Below are positions 1-8,726 of a DNA stretch of 64,000 nucleotides, one piece after another (within the stretch, counting starts at the first letter, position 1; each line of letters opens with the position of its first letter). The notes under the pieces are model-generated. The model had not been told where the DNA came from and ran no database searches. It saw only the letters and a list, made by a program, of their open reading frames with translations. Source of the stretch: Avibacterium volantium (GTDB taxonomy: Bacteria > Pseudomonadota > Gammaproteobacteria > Enterobacterales > Pasteurellaceae). The DNA lies in the NCBI RefSeq assembly GCF_900635775.1, contig NZ_LR134167.1, forward strand, positions 1,831,001-1,895,000, in the 5' to 3' direction. A program made the translations under genes and the position numbers.

Positions 1-460
1 AGATAAAGCTGTTGGTTTTCGGTGCTTTGACCTTTTCAGGCAATAGAGAAAGCAAAATCTCAGTAGCTTTGCCCCCTGTGGTGAAAATCCAGTGGCATTG
101 CGGCACTTGGGGCAGCACTTCGCTAAGATTTACGCTTTCCACCACTTTCAAAAATTTATCTGAAGCATTATCTTGCTCCCGAATGGCTTTGCGCACCGTT
201 GGACATAATGCAATGCCCTTTTGCCATAAAAAATCCTTAATTCGTGCGGGATCAAAGCGTTTTTCATTTGGCACTTGAAAATAATCTGCACGCCCGAAAA
301 ACACTTCGCCATACACACGCCACATATCATTTTGAAAATTGGGATAATGAAATTCCATACAGCGTTTTTCCGCCTTAGGGGGAAAACTTCCCATCATCAT
401 CACTGTGGCGTGCGGTGGCAATATCGCAGGAAATGGGTGGGTTTCGATTTGCTTGCTCAT
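1..460 (-). CDS. Uracil-DNA-glycosylase-superfamily protein (probable DNA-deoxyinosine glycosylase), partial
   Basis: An open frame starts at ATG 460 (MSKQIETHPFP) and runs off the left edge without a stop, so only about 153 N-terminal residues are present. The segment MMGSFPPKAEKRCMEFHYP, followed by NDMWRVYGEVF, matches the N-terminal glycine/serine loop of the small uracil/hypoxanthine DNA glycosylase family, which removes deaminated bases in base-excision repair. FTTGGKA further on fits the second half of the fold. The ATG directly abuts the TAG stop of the upstream membrane phosphotransferase gene, so the two are probably co-transcribed. The C-terminal catalytic loop is outside the window, so substrate (uracil or hypoxanthine) is inferred from family resemblance only. 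Confidence 0.75.
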   Translation of the reverse strand, partial: MSKQIETHPFPAILPPHATVMMMGSFPPKAEKRCMEFHYPNFQNDMWRVYGEVFFGRADYFQVPNEKRFDPARIKDFLWQKGIALCPTVRKAIREQDNASDKFLKVVESVNLSEVLPQVPQCHWIFTTGGKATEILLSLLPEKVKAPKTNSFI

Positions 461-2122
461 CTATTTCGCCACCTTTAATTGTTGATACAAATAGTGACGA
501 TAGCCTGCCAATAATTGCTCATCTTGGCAATCTTGCAATTTTCCACCGCTCAGTTTGCGCATTGCAATATTGGCTTGCATAAATTCATCGGCTGGCAATC
601 CTGCAATTTCTAAAATTAAACCGCCTGCCTGTGCTAAATCAAGGAAATCCTGTTGTTGCTCAAAGTTAGTTTGCATATTGCTACGCACCACAAATTGCGT
701 AATGTAATCCGGATTTGGATAATCAAATTGATAAGCAGGCTGCGCACCACTAATAGAAATTTGGTGATCACCAAAATAAGCCAGCACATAAGGTTTATGA
801 CGATTTTGCATATAGCGATTGAAATCTTCGATAACATCATTGAGCTTCACAATTCGCTGGATATAATCGTTTAATTCGCCCGTTCCTTTAGCGGTAAACC
901 CTTGATTTTGTAGATTAAATACATTCCCAACATCGTGATAAGGCCCGTGTTCACGCATTGTAAGAACATAAACAAATAAAGGCTGATTCACCTTTTCAAG
1001 CGCAGGAATACCTTCTTTTTGCAAAATTTTCTGCACATATTGGCTCATTTCATCACTGCCAATCGTCCATAAATTTTTGCTTAACGGTGCGGGATAACCC
1101 AACTCTTGGGGCTGCAACATTAGATCAAAACCAAGATGATCATAGGCCGGCTTGGCGTTGTAATTGCCTTTTGTGAACGGCGATAAAGCCACACAATAAT
1201 AGCCCTGCGCTTTCAGATTTTGGATAAAACTGTATTGCAAATGTGGCACAACAGAATAAAACACGGCATTCGCCATTGCGCCAAAATCCGTTGAAGGCAG
1301 CCCAGACAGAAACGCAAACTCTGATTTCCAGGTTGCACCACCTAAAGTATGCACACGCAAATGGCTGTTAAACTTGGTATCAGCCTGATTTTCATACATT
1401 GTAATTGGCGGAATATTGCCGCTTTCAAATACAAAGCTATGCGGGTTTAAGGTAGATTCTTGAAGCCATACCACAATATCTGGTTTCTCTGCCTGTGTGG
1501 TAAGTGGATAATCAGCAACCTGTTGTTTTTGTTTAAGAAAATAATCTGTATCCCCATCAAAAACAGGCGGTTTAAAAAACACACCACGGCAAGACATTGG
1601 TAGGTTTAAAAACACATCTCGCCCATCATCAGGCAAGGAATCAAGCCATTGCTTAATGGCTGATTTATTTTTGCTGTAATGGCAAATGGCAAAAATCGTG
1701 AAAAAAAGCACCGCACTTGCCAAAATTCGCCATTCAATACTTGCTACGTCTGCTGAGGACCAGCCCATCACGGCATAGACCAACAAGCCAATCAGCCCCA
1801 CAATGGCAAAAATCGCTGAGCGATAATGCAATAAGGTTTCCCAATTCCGCCAATCGAAAACCAAAAAGAAATCCGACACCAAGAGCGGTTGTTTATAAAA
1901 ATGAATTTTCAGCCTATGGAAAAGCATCAACACCACAAACAGCACCGCCGCAAAATTCAGCCCACGCTGCCACTGCCCTGTAAGGCTAAACATTAAACTG
2001 AAAAACAACACAAACTGTGCAATCGCAAAAAAATACGTCCAGCGATAATGTGAATTAATAATGAAAATCACCGCAGCGAGGGTGAAGAGGGAGAGTAGGA
2101 GGTATTGCATAGTGAAAAACAT
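461..2122 (-). CDS. LTA synthase-family membrane phosphotransferase (sulfatase-fold)
   Basis: 553 residues. Five hydrophobic segments lie in the first 150 residues, followed by an extracytoplasmic alkaline-phosphatase/sulfatase-like domain. VVWLQESTLNP (about 218-226) holds the acidic residue and the Ser/Thr pair expected of the catalytic nucleophile; HGPYHD (near 405) and YFGDH (near 460) are the usual metal/substrate motifs. Gram-negative members transfer phosphoglycerol or phosphoethanolamine to periplasmic glycans or LPS; lipoteichoic acid itself is not expected here. It sits downstream of a WaaL-type ligase on the same strand, which suggests modification of the LPS or glycan made nearby (inference). 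ATG 2110 is an alternative start; neither start has a clear Shine-Dalgarno sequence. Confidence 0.8.
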   Translation of the reverse strand: MFFTMQYLLLSLFTLAAVIFIINSHYRWTYFFAIAQFVLFFSLMFSLTGQWQRGLNFAAVLFVVLMLFHRLKIHFYKQPLLVSDFFLVFDWRNWETLLHYRSAIFAIVGLIGLLVYAVMGWSSADVASIEWRILASAVLFFTIFAICHYSKNKSAIKQWLDSLPDDGRDVFLNLPMSCRGVFFKPPVFDGDTDYFLKQKQQVADYPLTTQAEKPDIVVWLQESTLNPHSFVFESGNIPPITMYENQADTKFNSHLRVHTLGGATWKSEFAFLSGLPSTDFGAMANAVFYSVVPHLQYSFIQNLKAQGYYCVALSPFTKGNYNAKPAYDHLGFDLMLQPQELGYPAPLSKNLWTIGSDEMSQYVQKILQKEGIPALEKVNQPLFVYVLTMREHGPYHDVGNVFNLQNQGFTAKGTGELNDYIQRIVKLNDVIEDFNRYMQNRHKPYVLAYFGDHQISISGAQPAYQFDYPNPDYITQFVVRSNMQTNFEQQQDFLDLAQAGGLILEIAGLPADEFMQANIAMRKLSGGKLQDCQDEQLLAGYRHYLYQQLKVAK

Positions 2123-2142
2123 AAAATTAATTTAATATAAAC

Positions 2143-3438
2143 TTATCTATTCTTATCTGATTGAAAACTTAAAATCATGGCATAAAATAATACTGTTAAA
2201 AAAAAGTAAAACATATTACCCGAATTATGATCTAAAAAATCCTGAGTTAAGCAATAAGACATAACTGAGGTAATATGTATTATTCCTAGTATTGCAAGTA
2301 ATTGAATGTCTATATTACTTTTATTCTCTTTGTAAGCTTTATAAAACTTCCATAATGGAAATAAAAATATTAACAACAGAGATGCTAAACCAATAACACC
2401 TCGCTCCAAGAAATCATTAATATATTGATTATGAGCATGACCATATTGACTATCATGATAATTCAATACCCCCTCCTCGAATTGCTGCTGTCTTTTAAGT
2501 TTTGCGCCTTTATCCCCCCAGCCTAAAATAGGCTTTTCTTTTATTGCTATCCAAGCTGCATTCCATAAAGCCAACCTAGGAGCAATAGAACCATCCCTTT
2601 TTACATTTTCTTTATTATTCAGTGAATAACTAACTTGATTATACGCAACTTCAAGTCTATGAATGATTGCCGTTTTATTTACTAAAAATGTACCACCAAA
2701 TATAAATAAAGAAAGTAGAATAGCTACTACTGAACGTTTAGAAAAATATTTATTATTTATATAAAACATAGTTACAATAATCAATGGCATTAATAACCAG
2801 CCTCCTCTTGATAAACTTAGCAGACTAGCCATAGCACCACCTAATACCCCAAAAAAATTTAATAGTGCTAATTGTCCCATATTTTTCTTTAAACAATAAA
2901 ACAATATAGCTAGACTAAACATCCCTAAAGACATAGCCATATCTCCATGTTGGATAGGCATCTGAAACGAAAAGCTTAACGCACGTTGTTGTTGAAGGAT
3001 AAAAACTTGATAGGAAGCAACAAGCCCAGCGGCAATAGCACCTAAAGGAATTATATACAGTAGTAGCTTTAATTTATCTCTAACAAATTGTAATAAAAAG
3101 AATATCAATAAAAAGTATAAGGCTCGACTAGGTTCGTCTAGTGTTTTACTTGATTCTGAGTAAATAAACATCACCAAGAGATATACAAAAAAATAAATAC
3201 AAAATATAATATAAAACCCTAGATAGTTTTTATTAAAAACATTCACCTTATTCTTAAAATAAGCAACTAGAAAATAAAATAATCCTAATACAGATAATAC
3301 TATTCCCACTCCATACGCTTTTGGTATTACTATCAGACCAACAAAGAATATCGTCATTGTTAAATTGATAACAAATGAATAAGAATTTTTGTAAAGAATC
3401 ATTGCTAACTTACCTACTTTCCTATGGTATTTATTCAA
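2143..3438 (-). CDS. waaL: O-antigen ligase family protein (WaaL-type, Wzy_C domain)
   Basis: 431 residues with about ten to twelve hydrophobic segments. A large central periplasmic loop contains RGGWLLMP before it and GWGDKG and HAHNQYINDFLERGVIG within it. The last stretch fits the published WaaL signature H[NSQ]X9GXX[GTY] exactly (H-N, nine residues, G-V-I-G). WaaL moves undecaprenyl-diphosphate-linked O units onto lipid A-core in the periplasm. Related Wzy polymerases and PglL O-oligosaccharyltransferases share the domain, so those roles are not excluded, but the length and motif favour a ligase. No second polymerase-like protein is seen in the window. The gene is AT-rich like the glycan cluster next to it and diverges from the dehydratase gene. 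Confidence 0.75.
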   Translation of the reverse strand: MNKYHRKVGKLAMILYKNSYSFVINLTMTIFFVGLIVIPKAYGVGIVLSVLGLFYFLVAYFKNKVNVFNKNYLGFYIIFCIYFFVYLLVMFIYSESSKTLDEPSRALYFLLIFFLLQFVRDKLKLLLYIIPLGAIAAGLVASYQVFILQQQRALSFSFQMPIQHGDMAMSLGMFSLAILFYCLKKNMGQLALLNFFGVLGGAMASLLSLSRGGWLLMPLIIVTMFYINNKYFSKRSVVAILLSLFIFGGTFLVNKTAIIHRLEVAYNQVSYSLNNKENVKRDGSIAPRLALWNAAWIAIKEKPILGWGDKGAKLKRQQQFEEGVLNYHDSQYGHAHNQYINDFLERGVIGLASLLLIFLFPLWKFYKAYKENKSNIDIQLLAILGIIHITSVMSYCLTQDFLDHNSGNMFYFFLTVLFYAMILSFQSDKNR

Positions 3439-3511
3439 ATACTACACTTTTTTTCATAATATTTCTACTATTTACATTATTTTAAGTTAAAAAAACGGCA
3501 TAACTTCTCAA

Positions 3512-3541
3512 TTGACTATTGACAATAGCTTAAGGTAAAAT
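3512..3541 (+). promoter_or_regulatory. Probable promoter of the dehydratase-aminotransferase-transferase operon
   Basis: TTGACT (3512-3517), an 18-base spacer and TAAAAT (3536-3541) precede the start at 3619 by about 75 bases. No other gene lies in this 180-base divergent gap. The call rests on pattern only. Confidence 0.4.
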
Positions 3542-3618
3542 ACTGGAGCTATAAAGTTTGTATTTTTACAAACATCAAACAATTTAACATTCTATGTGTT
3601 TCAAGAGTTCAGAAACTT

Positions 3619-3936
3619 ATGCTTGATTACATCTTATCCTTACCCCGCAGTATAAAAAGGCTTATATCAATCATTATTGATATGCTTTTGATCACGCTCT
3701 CTTACTTTCTCGCCCTAGGGATTAGGCTAGAGTTTAACCAAGAACTTAGCCAAGCTAAAAACTGGTATATAATTTTACTAGTTGGAAGTATTTCTGTTCT
3801 TTTTTTCATCAAGCTAGGATTATATCGGGCTATTATTCGTTTTGTTACAATAAAATTTACTCAAGTTGCTATTCTTGCTTCAATTTTATCAACAGCCACG
3901 CTATTAGCCGTTGTATTTATACTTCAATTTACCTAG
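3619..3936 (+). pseudogene. PglF/WbpM-like 4,6-dehydratase, N-terminal membrane part (5' fragment of frameshifted gene)
   Basis: 105 residues with three to four hydrophobic segments (for example LISIIIDMLLITLSYFLALG, 17-36) and FIKLGLYRAIIRFVT, the typical N-terminal membrane anchor of the PglF/WbpM/CapD family. It ends at TAG 3934-3936 just where the family has its last membrane helix. Removing one T from the TTT at 3928-3930 would join it to the following frame as LQLPRSIPFLYF, a family-like junction, giving a 624-residue protein of normal family length. It is therefore the front of a single gene broken by +1 base (or a sequencing error), not an independent gene. Confidence 0.75.
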
Positions 3937-5494
3937 ATCAATTCCTTTTCTCTATTTTATCTTTATATCTATTTTTATTACATACACTCGTTTTTTATGG
4001 CGAATGTTACTTAGTCATAATAAAGATTCTAGAACTAAAGTTTTGATCTATGGGGCTGGTTATTCAGGCCGACAACTACTAACAGCCTTAAATCAAAGTT
4101 CTCATTATTCAGTCATTGGCTTTATTGATGATAATAAAGCTCTGCATAAAACCATATTACATGGCATTACTGTTTATAGCCCTAAATCATTAGGCAAATT
4201 AATAGACAATAAAAACATTAAAAAAATCCTATTAGCAATGCCTAGTGCAACGCAAAGTCAGCGTAAAGCGATTATTAATCGAATTAGTAAATATAAATGT
4301 GAAGTACTTACAATACCAGGAATGGAAGATATTGTCAGCGGTAAAGCACATTTAACTAGTTTAAATCAAGTTTCAATTTCTGATCTCTTAGGGCGTGATC
4401 CAGTAACTCCCATTGAGTCCTTATTGGCGCAGGATATAAAAAATAAAATTGTTATGGTGACCGGTGCTGGTGGTTCTATCGGTTCTGAGTTATGCCGTCA
4501 GATTATTAAGCAATCACCTAAAAAGTTAATTTTATTTGAGTTAAATGAATTTTCGTTATATCAAATACACCAAGAATTATTAAAAAATGCTGATTTTCAA
4601 CACGTTGAACTAATTCCATTATTGGGTTCGGTACAAAGAAAGCATAGACTAGATATTATAATGCGTTCATTCAAAGTAGAAACGGTTTACCACGCAGCCG
4701 CATATAAACACGTTCCTTTAGTTGAATACAATGTTGTTGAAGGGATTCGTAATAACATTTTTGGAACCTTATATTGTGCCCAAGCAGCTATTGAAGCAGG
4801 AGTTTCTACTTTTGTCTTGATTTCTACTGACAAAGCGGTTCGTCCAACCAATATAATGGGTACAACAAAGCGTATGGCTGAATTAATTCTACAAGCATTG
4901 GCCAAAACGCAAAATACAACGCGTTTTTGTATGGTTCGTTTTGGAAATGTTTTAGGTTCTTCGGGTTCTGTGGTTCCATTATTTAATAAACAGATTCAAG
5001 AAGGTGGCCCAATAACATTAACACATCAAAAAATCACGCGCTTTTTTATGACAATCCCTGAGGCCGCCTCACTAGTTATCCAAGCTGGTGCAATGGGAAA
5101 AGGTGGAGATGTTTTTGTTTTAGATATGGGTAAACCAGTAAAAATTTATGATTTAGCCGTAAGAATGATTCATTTAAGCGGTCTAACATTAAAAAATGAA
5201 AAAAATCCTGATGGGGATATTGAGATCTTAATTACGGGTCTTAGACCGGGTGAAAAATTATATGAAGAATTACTTATTGGGGAAAATGTGCAAGGAACGC
5301 TACACCCTCGTATTATGACCGCTACCGAAACAATGCTTGATTGGCATGTGCTAAATAATATTTTGCAACAACTAGATATACTGTGTTCAGAATACAAGAT
5401 TGATGAGATTAGGGATTTATTGATTTCTTCATCTACAGCTTTTAGCCCAACAACAGAAAATTGTGATATGGTATATCAAAATTTATCTCAATAA
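3911..5494 (+). CDS. UDP-HexNAc 4,6-dehydratase (PglF/WbpM/CapD family), C-terminal catalytic part of frameshifted gene
   Basis: This frame carries the last membrane helix, a CoA-binding-like Rossmann domain (VLIYGAGYSGRQLL, residues 44-57) and the catalytic short-chain dehydrogenase domain: TGAGGSIGSE (184-193) binds NAD, and STDKAVRPTNIMGTTK (305-320) contains the Met316/Lys320 pair that replaces Tyr/Lys in WbpM-type enzymes. The reaction is UDP-GlcNAc to a UDP-4-keto-6-deoxy-HexNAc. The frame has no good start of its own (TTG 3911 or ATG 4004), and it continues the N-terminal fragment at 3619-3936 after a one-base shift. The catalytic domain is intact. The aminotransferase at 5517 would use its 4-keto product. 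Whether the organism makes functional enzyme depends on whether the frameshift is real. Confidence 0.85.
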   Translation: MYLYFNLPRSIPFLYFIFISIFITYTRFLWRMLLSHNKDSRTKVLIYGAGYSGRQLLTALNQSSHYSVIGFIDDNKALHKTILHGITVYSPKSLGKLIDNKNIKKILLAMPSATQSQRKAIINRISKYKCEVLTIPGMEDIVSGKAHLTSLNQVSISDLLGRDPVTPIESLLAQDIKNKIVMVTGAGGSIGSELCRQIIKQSPKKLILFELNEFSLYQIHQELLKNADFQHVELIPLLGSVQRKHRLDIIMRSFKVETVYHAAAYKHVPLVEYNVVEGIRNNIFGTLYCAQAAIEAGVSTFVLISTDKAVRPTNIMGTTKRMAELILQALAKTQNTTRFCMVRFGNVLGSSGSVVPLFNKQIQEGGPITLTHQKITRFFMTIPEAASLVIQAGAMGKGGDVFVLDMGKPVKIYDLAVRMIHLSGLTLKNEKNPDGDIEILITGLRPGEKLYEELLIGENVQGTLHPRIMTATETMLDWHVLNNILQQLDILCSEYKIDEIRDLLISSSTAFSPTTENCDMVYQNLSQ

Positions 5495-5516
5495 TATATA
5501 CATTAAGGAATAAACG

Positions 5517-6713
5517 GTGAAAATTAGCTTCTCTCCTCCTGATATTACAGATTTAGAAATTAACGAAGTAATTTCTGCCTTAAAGAGCGGTTGGATAACT
5601 ACAGGCCCTAAAACAAAAGAATTAGAAAATAAACTGGCCTCCTACATAGGTACAGAGAAAGTAGTTTGTTTAAATTCAGCAACAGCAGCTTTAGAACTTA
5701 TCCTTAGAATATTAGGCATTAAAGAAGGTGATGAGGTCATCACCTGTGCCTATACCTATACGGCCAGCGCAAGCCCAGTTATCCATATTGGAGCAAAACT
5801 TGTGCTAATAGATACAAGCCCAAACTCCTATCAAATGGATTACGAGGCATTAGAAAATGCCATTACCGATAAAACAAAAGCAATTATTCCAATTGATATA
5901 GCTGGAGTTCCTTGCGATTACGATAAAATTTTCAAAATAGTAGAACGCAAAAAATCCCTATTTAAACCTTCTAATGATTTACAGCAGAAAATAGGTCGCA
6001 TTGCGGTTGTTGCTGACTGCGCACATTCTTTAGGTAGTATATGGAAGAATAAAATGACGGGAAATATTGCTGATTTTAGCAGTTTCTCTTTTCATGCAGT
6101 TAAAAATTTTACTACAGCTGAAGGTGGATGTGCTACTTGGAAAAATATTGATGGTATAGATAATCAGGATCTTTACCGCCAGTTTCAATTACTATCTTTG
6201 CATGGTCAAAGTAAAGATGCATTAGCTAAAACTAAGTTAGGTGCTTGGGAATATGATATCCAAGGCTGCTACTATAAATGTAATATGACAGATATTAGTG
6301 CAGCTATTGGACTAGCACAATTCAACCGTTATCCTAGCCTATTAGAAAAACGAAAAGAAATTATTAATAAATATATTTCTGGATTAAAAAATTCTAATAT
6401 TGATATTCTGCCTCATTTTACAAATGAATATTCAAGTAGTGGACATTTATTTTTGACACGCCTATTAAATAAAGATGAAGAATACCGTAACCAATTTATC
6501 GAAAAAATGGCAGAAGCTGGTATCGCGACTAATGTTCATTACAAGCCTTTACCTATGCATACAGCATATAAATCACTCGGCTTTTCAATAGAGCAATTCC
6601 CTAATGCTTATCAACAATATTGTAATGAGGTAACATTACCTTTACATACCCAGCTAACTGATGAGGAAATTGATTATGTTATTGAAAACTTCAAGCGAAT
6701 TTTGAGTGATTAA
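5517..6713 (+). CDS. DegT/DnrJ/EryC1/StrS-family PLP aminotransferase (4-amino-6-deoxy-HexNAc forming)
   Basis: 398 residues from a GTG start with AAGGAA 7 bases upstream. N-terminal SPPDITDLEI and SGWITTGPKT are typical of sugar aminotransferases. The PLP lysine is K196 in FHAVKNFTTAEGG, and VVADCAHSLGS (164-174) is the cofactor-binding strand. It would aminate C4 of the 4-keto sugar made by the upstream dehydratase, using glutamate. The insertion before the VVADCAHS strand (VERKKSLFKPSNDLQQ) recalls the WcfR/WbgX branch that makes UDP-2-acetamido-4-amino-2,4,6-trideoxygalactose, rather than the gluco-forming PglE; this is recalled family knowledge and not proven. No PglD-like N-acetyltransferase follows, so the amine may stay free. 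Confidence 0.85.
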   Translation: MKISFSPPDITDLEINEVISALKSGWITTGPKTKELENKLASYIGTEKVVCLNSATAALELILRILGIKEGDEVITCAYTYTASASPVIHIGAKLVLIDTSPNSYQMDYEALENAITDKTKAIIPIDIAGVPCDYDKIFKIVERKKSLFKPSNDLQQKIGRIAVVADCAHSLGSIWKNKMTGNIADFSSFSFHAVKNFTTAEGGCATWKNIDGIDNQDLYRQFQLLSLHGQSKDALAKTKLGAWEYDIQGCYYKCNMTDISAAIGLAQFNRYPSLLEKRKEIINKYISGLKNSNIDILPHFTNEYSSSGHLFLTRLLNKDEEYRNQFIEKMAEAGIATNVHYKPLPMHTAYKSLGFSIEQFPNAYQQYCNEVTLPLHTQLTDEEIDYVIENFKRILSD

Positions 6714-6714
6714 T

Positions 6715-7401
6715 ATGATTTTGAGAAATTGGAATGATTTACCTTCACAAATAAAAAATGAATCAGTGAAGCCGTATTATGACTACTTGAAGAAAAAGAA
6801 AATTAGCCTACTGTTTAAATTTGCTCTTGATAGATGTTTAGCTACTATTTTATTGATTTTACTATCTCCCTTATTTTTATATATAGCTTATAAAATTAAT
6901 AAGGATAGTCCAGGCGAGATATTCTTCAGACAAACAAGAATAACTCAATATGGCAGAGAGTTTAAAATTTATAAATTTCGCACAATGGTAGCAAATGCGG
7001 AGTCTTTAGGTTCACAAGTCACAGTGGATAATGACAAACGGATTACAACTATTGGAGAAAAGCTCAGAAAAACTCGTTTAGATGAACTCCCTCAATTAAT
7101 CAATGTTCTCAAAGGAGAAATGAGTTTTGTTGGTACTAGACCTGAAGTACCCAAATACGTAAATAACTATACTGCGGAAATGATGTCAACATTACTCTTG
7201 CCAGCAGGCATTACAAGTGAAGCGAGTATTGAATATAAAAATGAAGATAGACTTTTATCTAATGCTGAAGATTCAGATAAAGAATACATTGAAAAAGTAC
7301 TTCCCGAAAAAATGAAATGGAATTTAGAGAGTATTCGAAATTATTCGTTTAGTAGGGATCTACTTACAATGATAAAAACAGTATTAGCGGTAATTAAGTG
7401 A
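6715..7401 (+). CDS. Initiating sugar-phosphate transferase (bacterial sugar transferase, PglC/WcfS/WbgY type)
   Basis: 228 residues. One N-terminal hydrophobic segment (ATILLILLSPLFLYIAYKI) is followed by the catalytic core with IYKFRTMVANAE, TRLDELPQLINVLKGEMS and FVGTRPEVPKYV, the standard signature of the short polyprenyl-phosphate hexose-1-phosphate transferases. It transfers the first sugar-1-phosphate of the repeat unit from UDP to undecaprenyl phosphate at the inner membrane. ATG 6715 follows the aminotransferase stop (TAA 6711-6713) directly; GTG 6706, in the same frame, would add three residues and overlap. The gene pairing suggests that the sugar made by the two upstream genes is the one transferred. 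Confidence 0.88.
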   Translation: MILRNWNDLPSQIKNESVKPYYDYLKKKKISLLFKFALDRCLATILLILLSPLFLYIAYKINKDSPGEIFFRQTRITQYGREFKIYKFRTMVANAESLGSQVTVDNDKRITTIGEKLRKTRLDELPQLINVLKGEMSFVGTRPEVPKYVNNYTAEMMSTLLLPAGITSEASIEYKNEDRLLSNAEDSDKEYIEKVLPEKMKWNLESIRNYSFSRDLLTMIKTVLAVIK

Positions 7402-7449
7402 TCAACAACGGACTTTTTCTCTTATAGAACAATTCTAACCAAACTGGAT

Positions 7450-7477
7450 CAGAGCTGCAAAGCAGCTCTGTCTTTTT
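7450..7477 (+). terminator. Rho-independent terminator of the + strand glycan operon
   Basis: A 9-bp stem CAGAGCTGC / GCAGCTCTG with an AAA loop is followed by TCTTTTT. It lies in the 83-base convergent gap after the sugar transferase gene. Confidence 0.85.
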
Positions 7478-7484
7478 AATCACA

Positions 7485-8726
7485 TTATTTCTCTATTGCT
7501 TTGATAAATTCGCTCGCTAACTTCTTATAGGTTTGATGTTGCAATATATATTTCTTTCCATTTTCTCCCAATATTCTCCGTTCTTCATCTGACAGCTCGA
7601 GGAGCTTTCTAATTCCATTTGAAATTGCTTCAGGATTTTCAGCCTCAACACTTAAACCGCATTTAGCCTCAGCGACAAGATCATTTCCTGCATTAATAGA
7701 ATATAGAATTGGTGTCGATGACATCATATAGTCCATTAGTTTATTTGGACTCACACCAAACCTAAATAATGGTTCATATTTTAATCCTATGTATGCAATA
7801 TCAAAATATTTTAATAAACTAGGGATTTCATATTTAGAAACAGGTTCAAAAAAATAAACATTTTTAAGATTTCTTTTTTTCTTAATATCAAGTAAATTAT
7901 TCTTTTCTAACCCATTACCAACTAAAACAAATACAATATCATCATCCATATTTAATATATTAGCCGCATCAAGCAAATAATTCAAGGCGTTAGGTTCTCC
8001 GTGAGAGCCTGCATACCCAACTATTTTCTTTCCTTGACTTTTGGCATTAATAAGAAAATCTTTTAATTCTCCATCCAACAATTCCTTGATAGATTCTTCT
8101 TGCCAATCCTCTTCTACAATGCCATTTGGGATAATGACTAATTTATTTAGCTCCAAACCATGCTGCCTCATATGTTCATGCACTTTAGGTAGCATAGACA
8201 CAACTACATCCGAATATTTATATGCGTAATTTTCTGCCCATTGACATACCCAAATAAATGGGTGATTCGGTGACATTCCTCCTAATTCAATCGGAGATAA
8301 AGGCCATAAATCATGCACTTCATAAACTAACTTAGCACCTGCTTTTTTAGCAATATGCTTGGCAACCCAAATATCCATTGGATAAGTACTTGATGCTATC
8401 ACTACATCGGGTTTATAGTTATCAACCAAAAACTTTGTATCACGCCATAATGCTTGCAAAAAATATGTAATATTAATTACACGAGAGATACCATTTTTGC
8501 TATAGCTCGGTGTTGGATACCATACATACTCAATGCCATCTAGATGTTCAATTGTCTTTTTACCATTTTGTAACTTCGGTTGTTTTTTTCTCAAATGCGA
8601 AAATGATGCTGATAATATGGTGACTTTATGCCCCATGCTTTTCCATTCCTTAGCCATATAGTAAGGACGAAACTCCATACCATATTCTGGAGAACCTGCA
8701 TAATGATTAATATAAAGAATATTCAT
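7485..8726 (-). CDS. GT4-family glycosyltransferase (WbuB-like)
   Basis: 413 residues. MNILYINHYAGSPEYGMEFR starts the N-terminal Rossmann domain; VVIASSTYP and LVYEVHDLWPLSP are typical of WbuB-like fucosamine/HexNAc transferases. The donor-binding half has IPNGIVEEDW, KKIVGYAGSHGEPNALNYLL and FRFGVSPNKLMDYM, which carries the acidic/Lys motif of GT-B enzymes. It is a cytoplasmic retaining transferase that adds one sugar to the lipid-linked unit. It overlaps the epimerase gene by 4 bases, an arrangement like the adjacent epimerase and transferase genes of Bordetella wlb. Acceptor and donor are not known. Confidence 0.82.
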   Translation of the reverse strand: MNILYINHYAGSPEYGMEFRPYYMAKEWKSMGHKVTILSASFSHLRKKQPKLQNGKKTIEHLDGIEYVWYPTPSYSKNGISRVINITYFLQALWRDTKFLVDNYKPDVVIASSTYPMDIWVAKHIAKKAGAKLVYEVHDLWPLSPIELGGMSPNHPFIWVCQWAENYAYKYSDVVVSMLPKVHEHMRQHGLELNKLVIIPNGIVEEDWQEESIKELLDGELKDFLINAKSQGKKIVGYAGSHGEPNALNYLLDAANILNMDDDIVFVLVGNGLEKNNLLDIKKKRNLKNVYFFEPVSKYEIPSLLKYFDIAYIGLKYEPLFRFGVSPNKLMDYMMSSTPILYSINAGNDLVAEAKCGLSVEAENPEAISNGIRKLLELSDEERRILGENGKKYILQHQTYKKLASEFIKAIEK

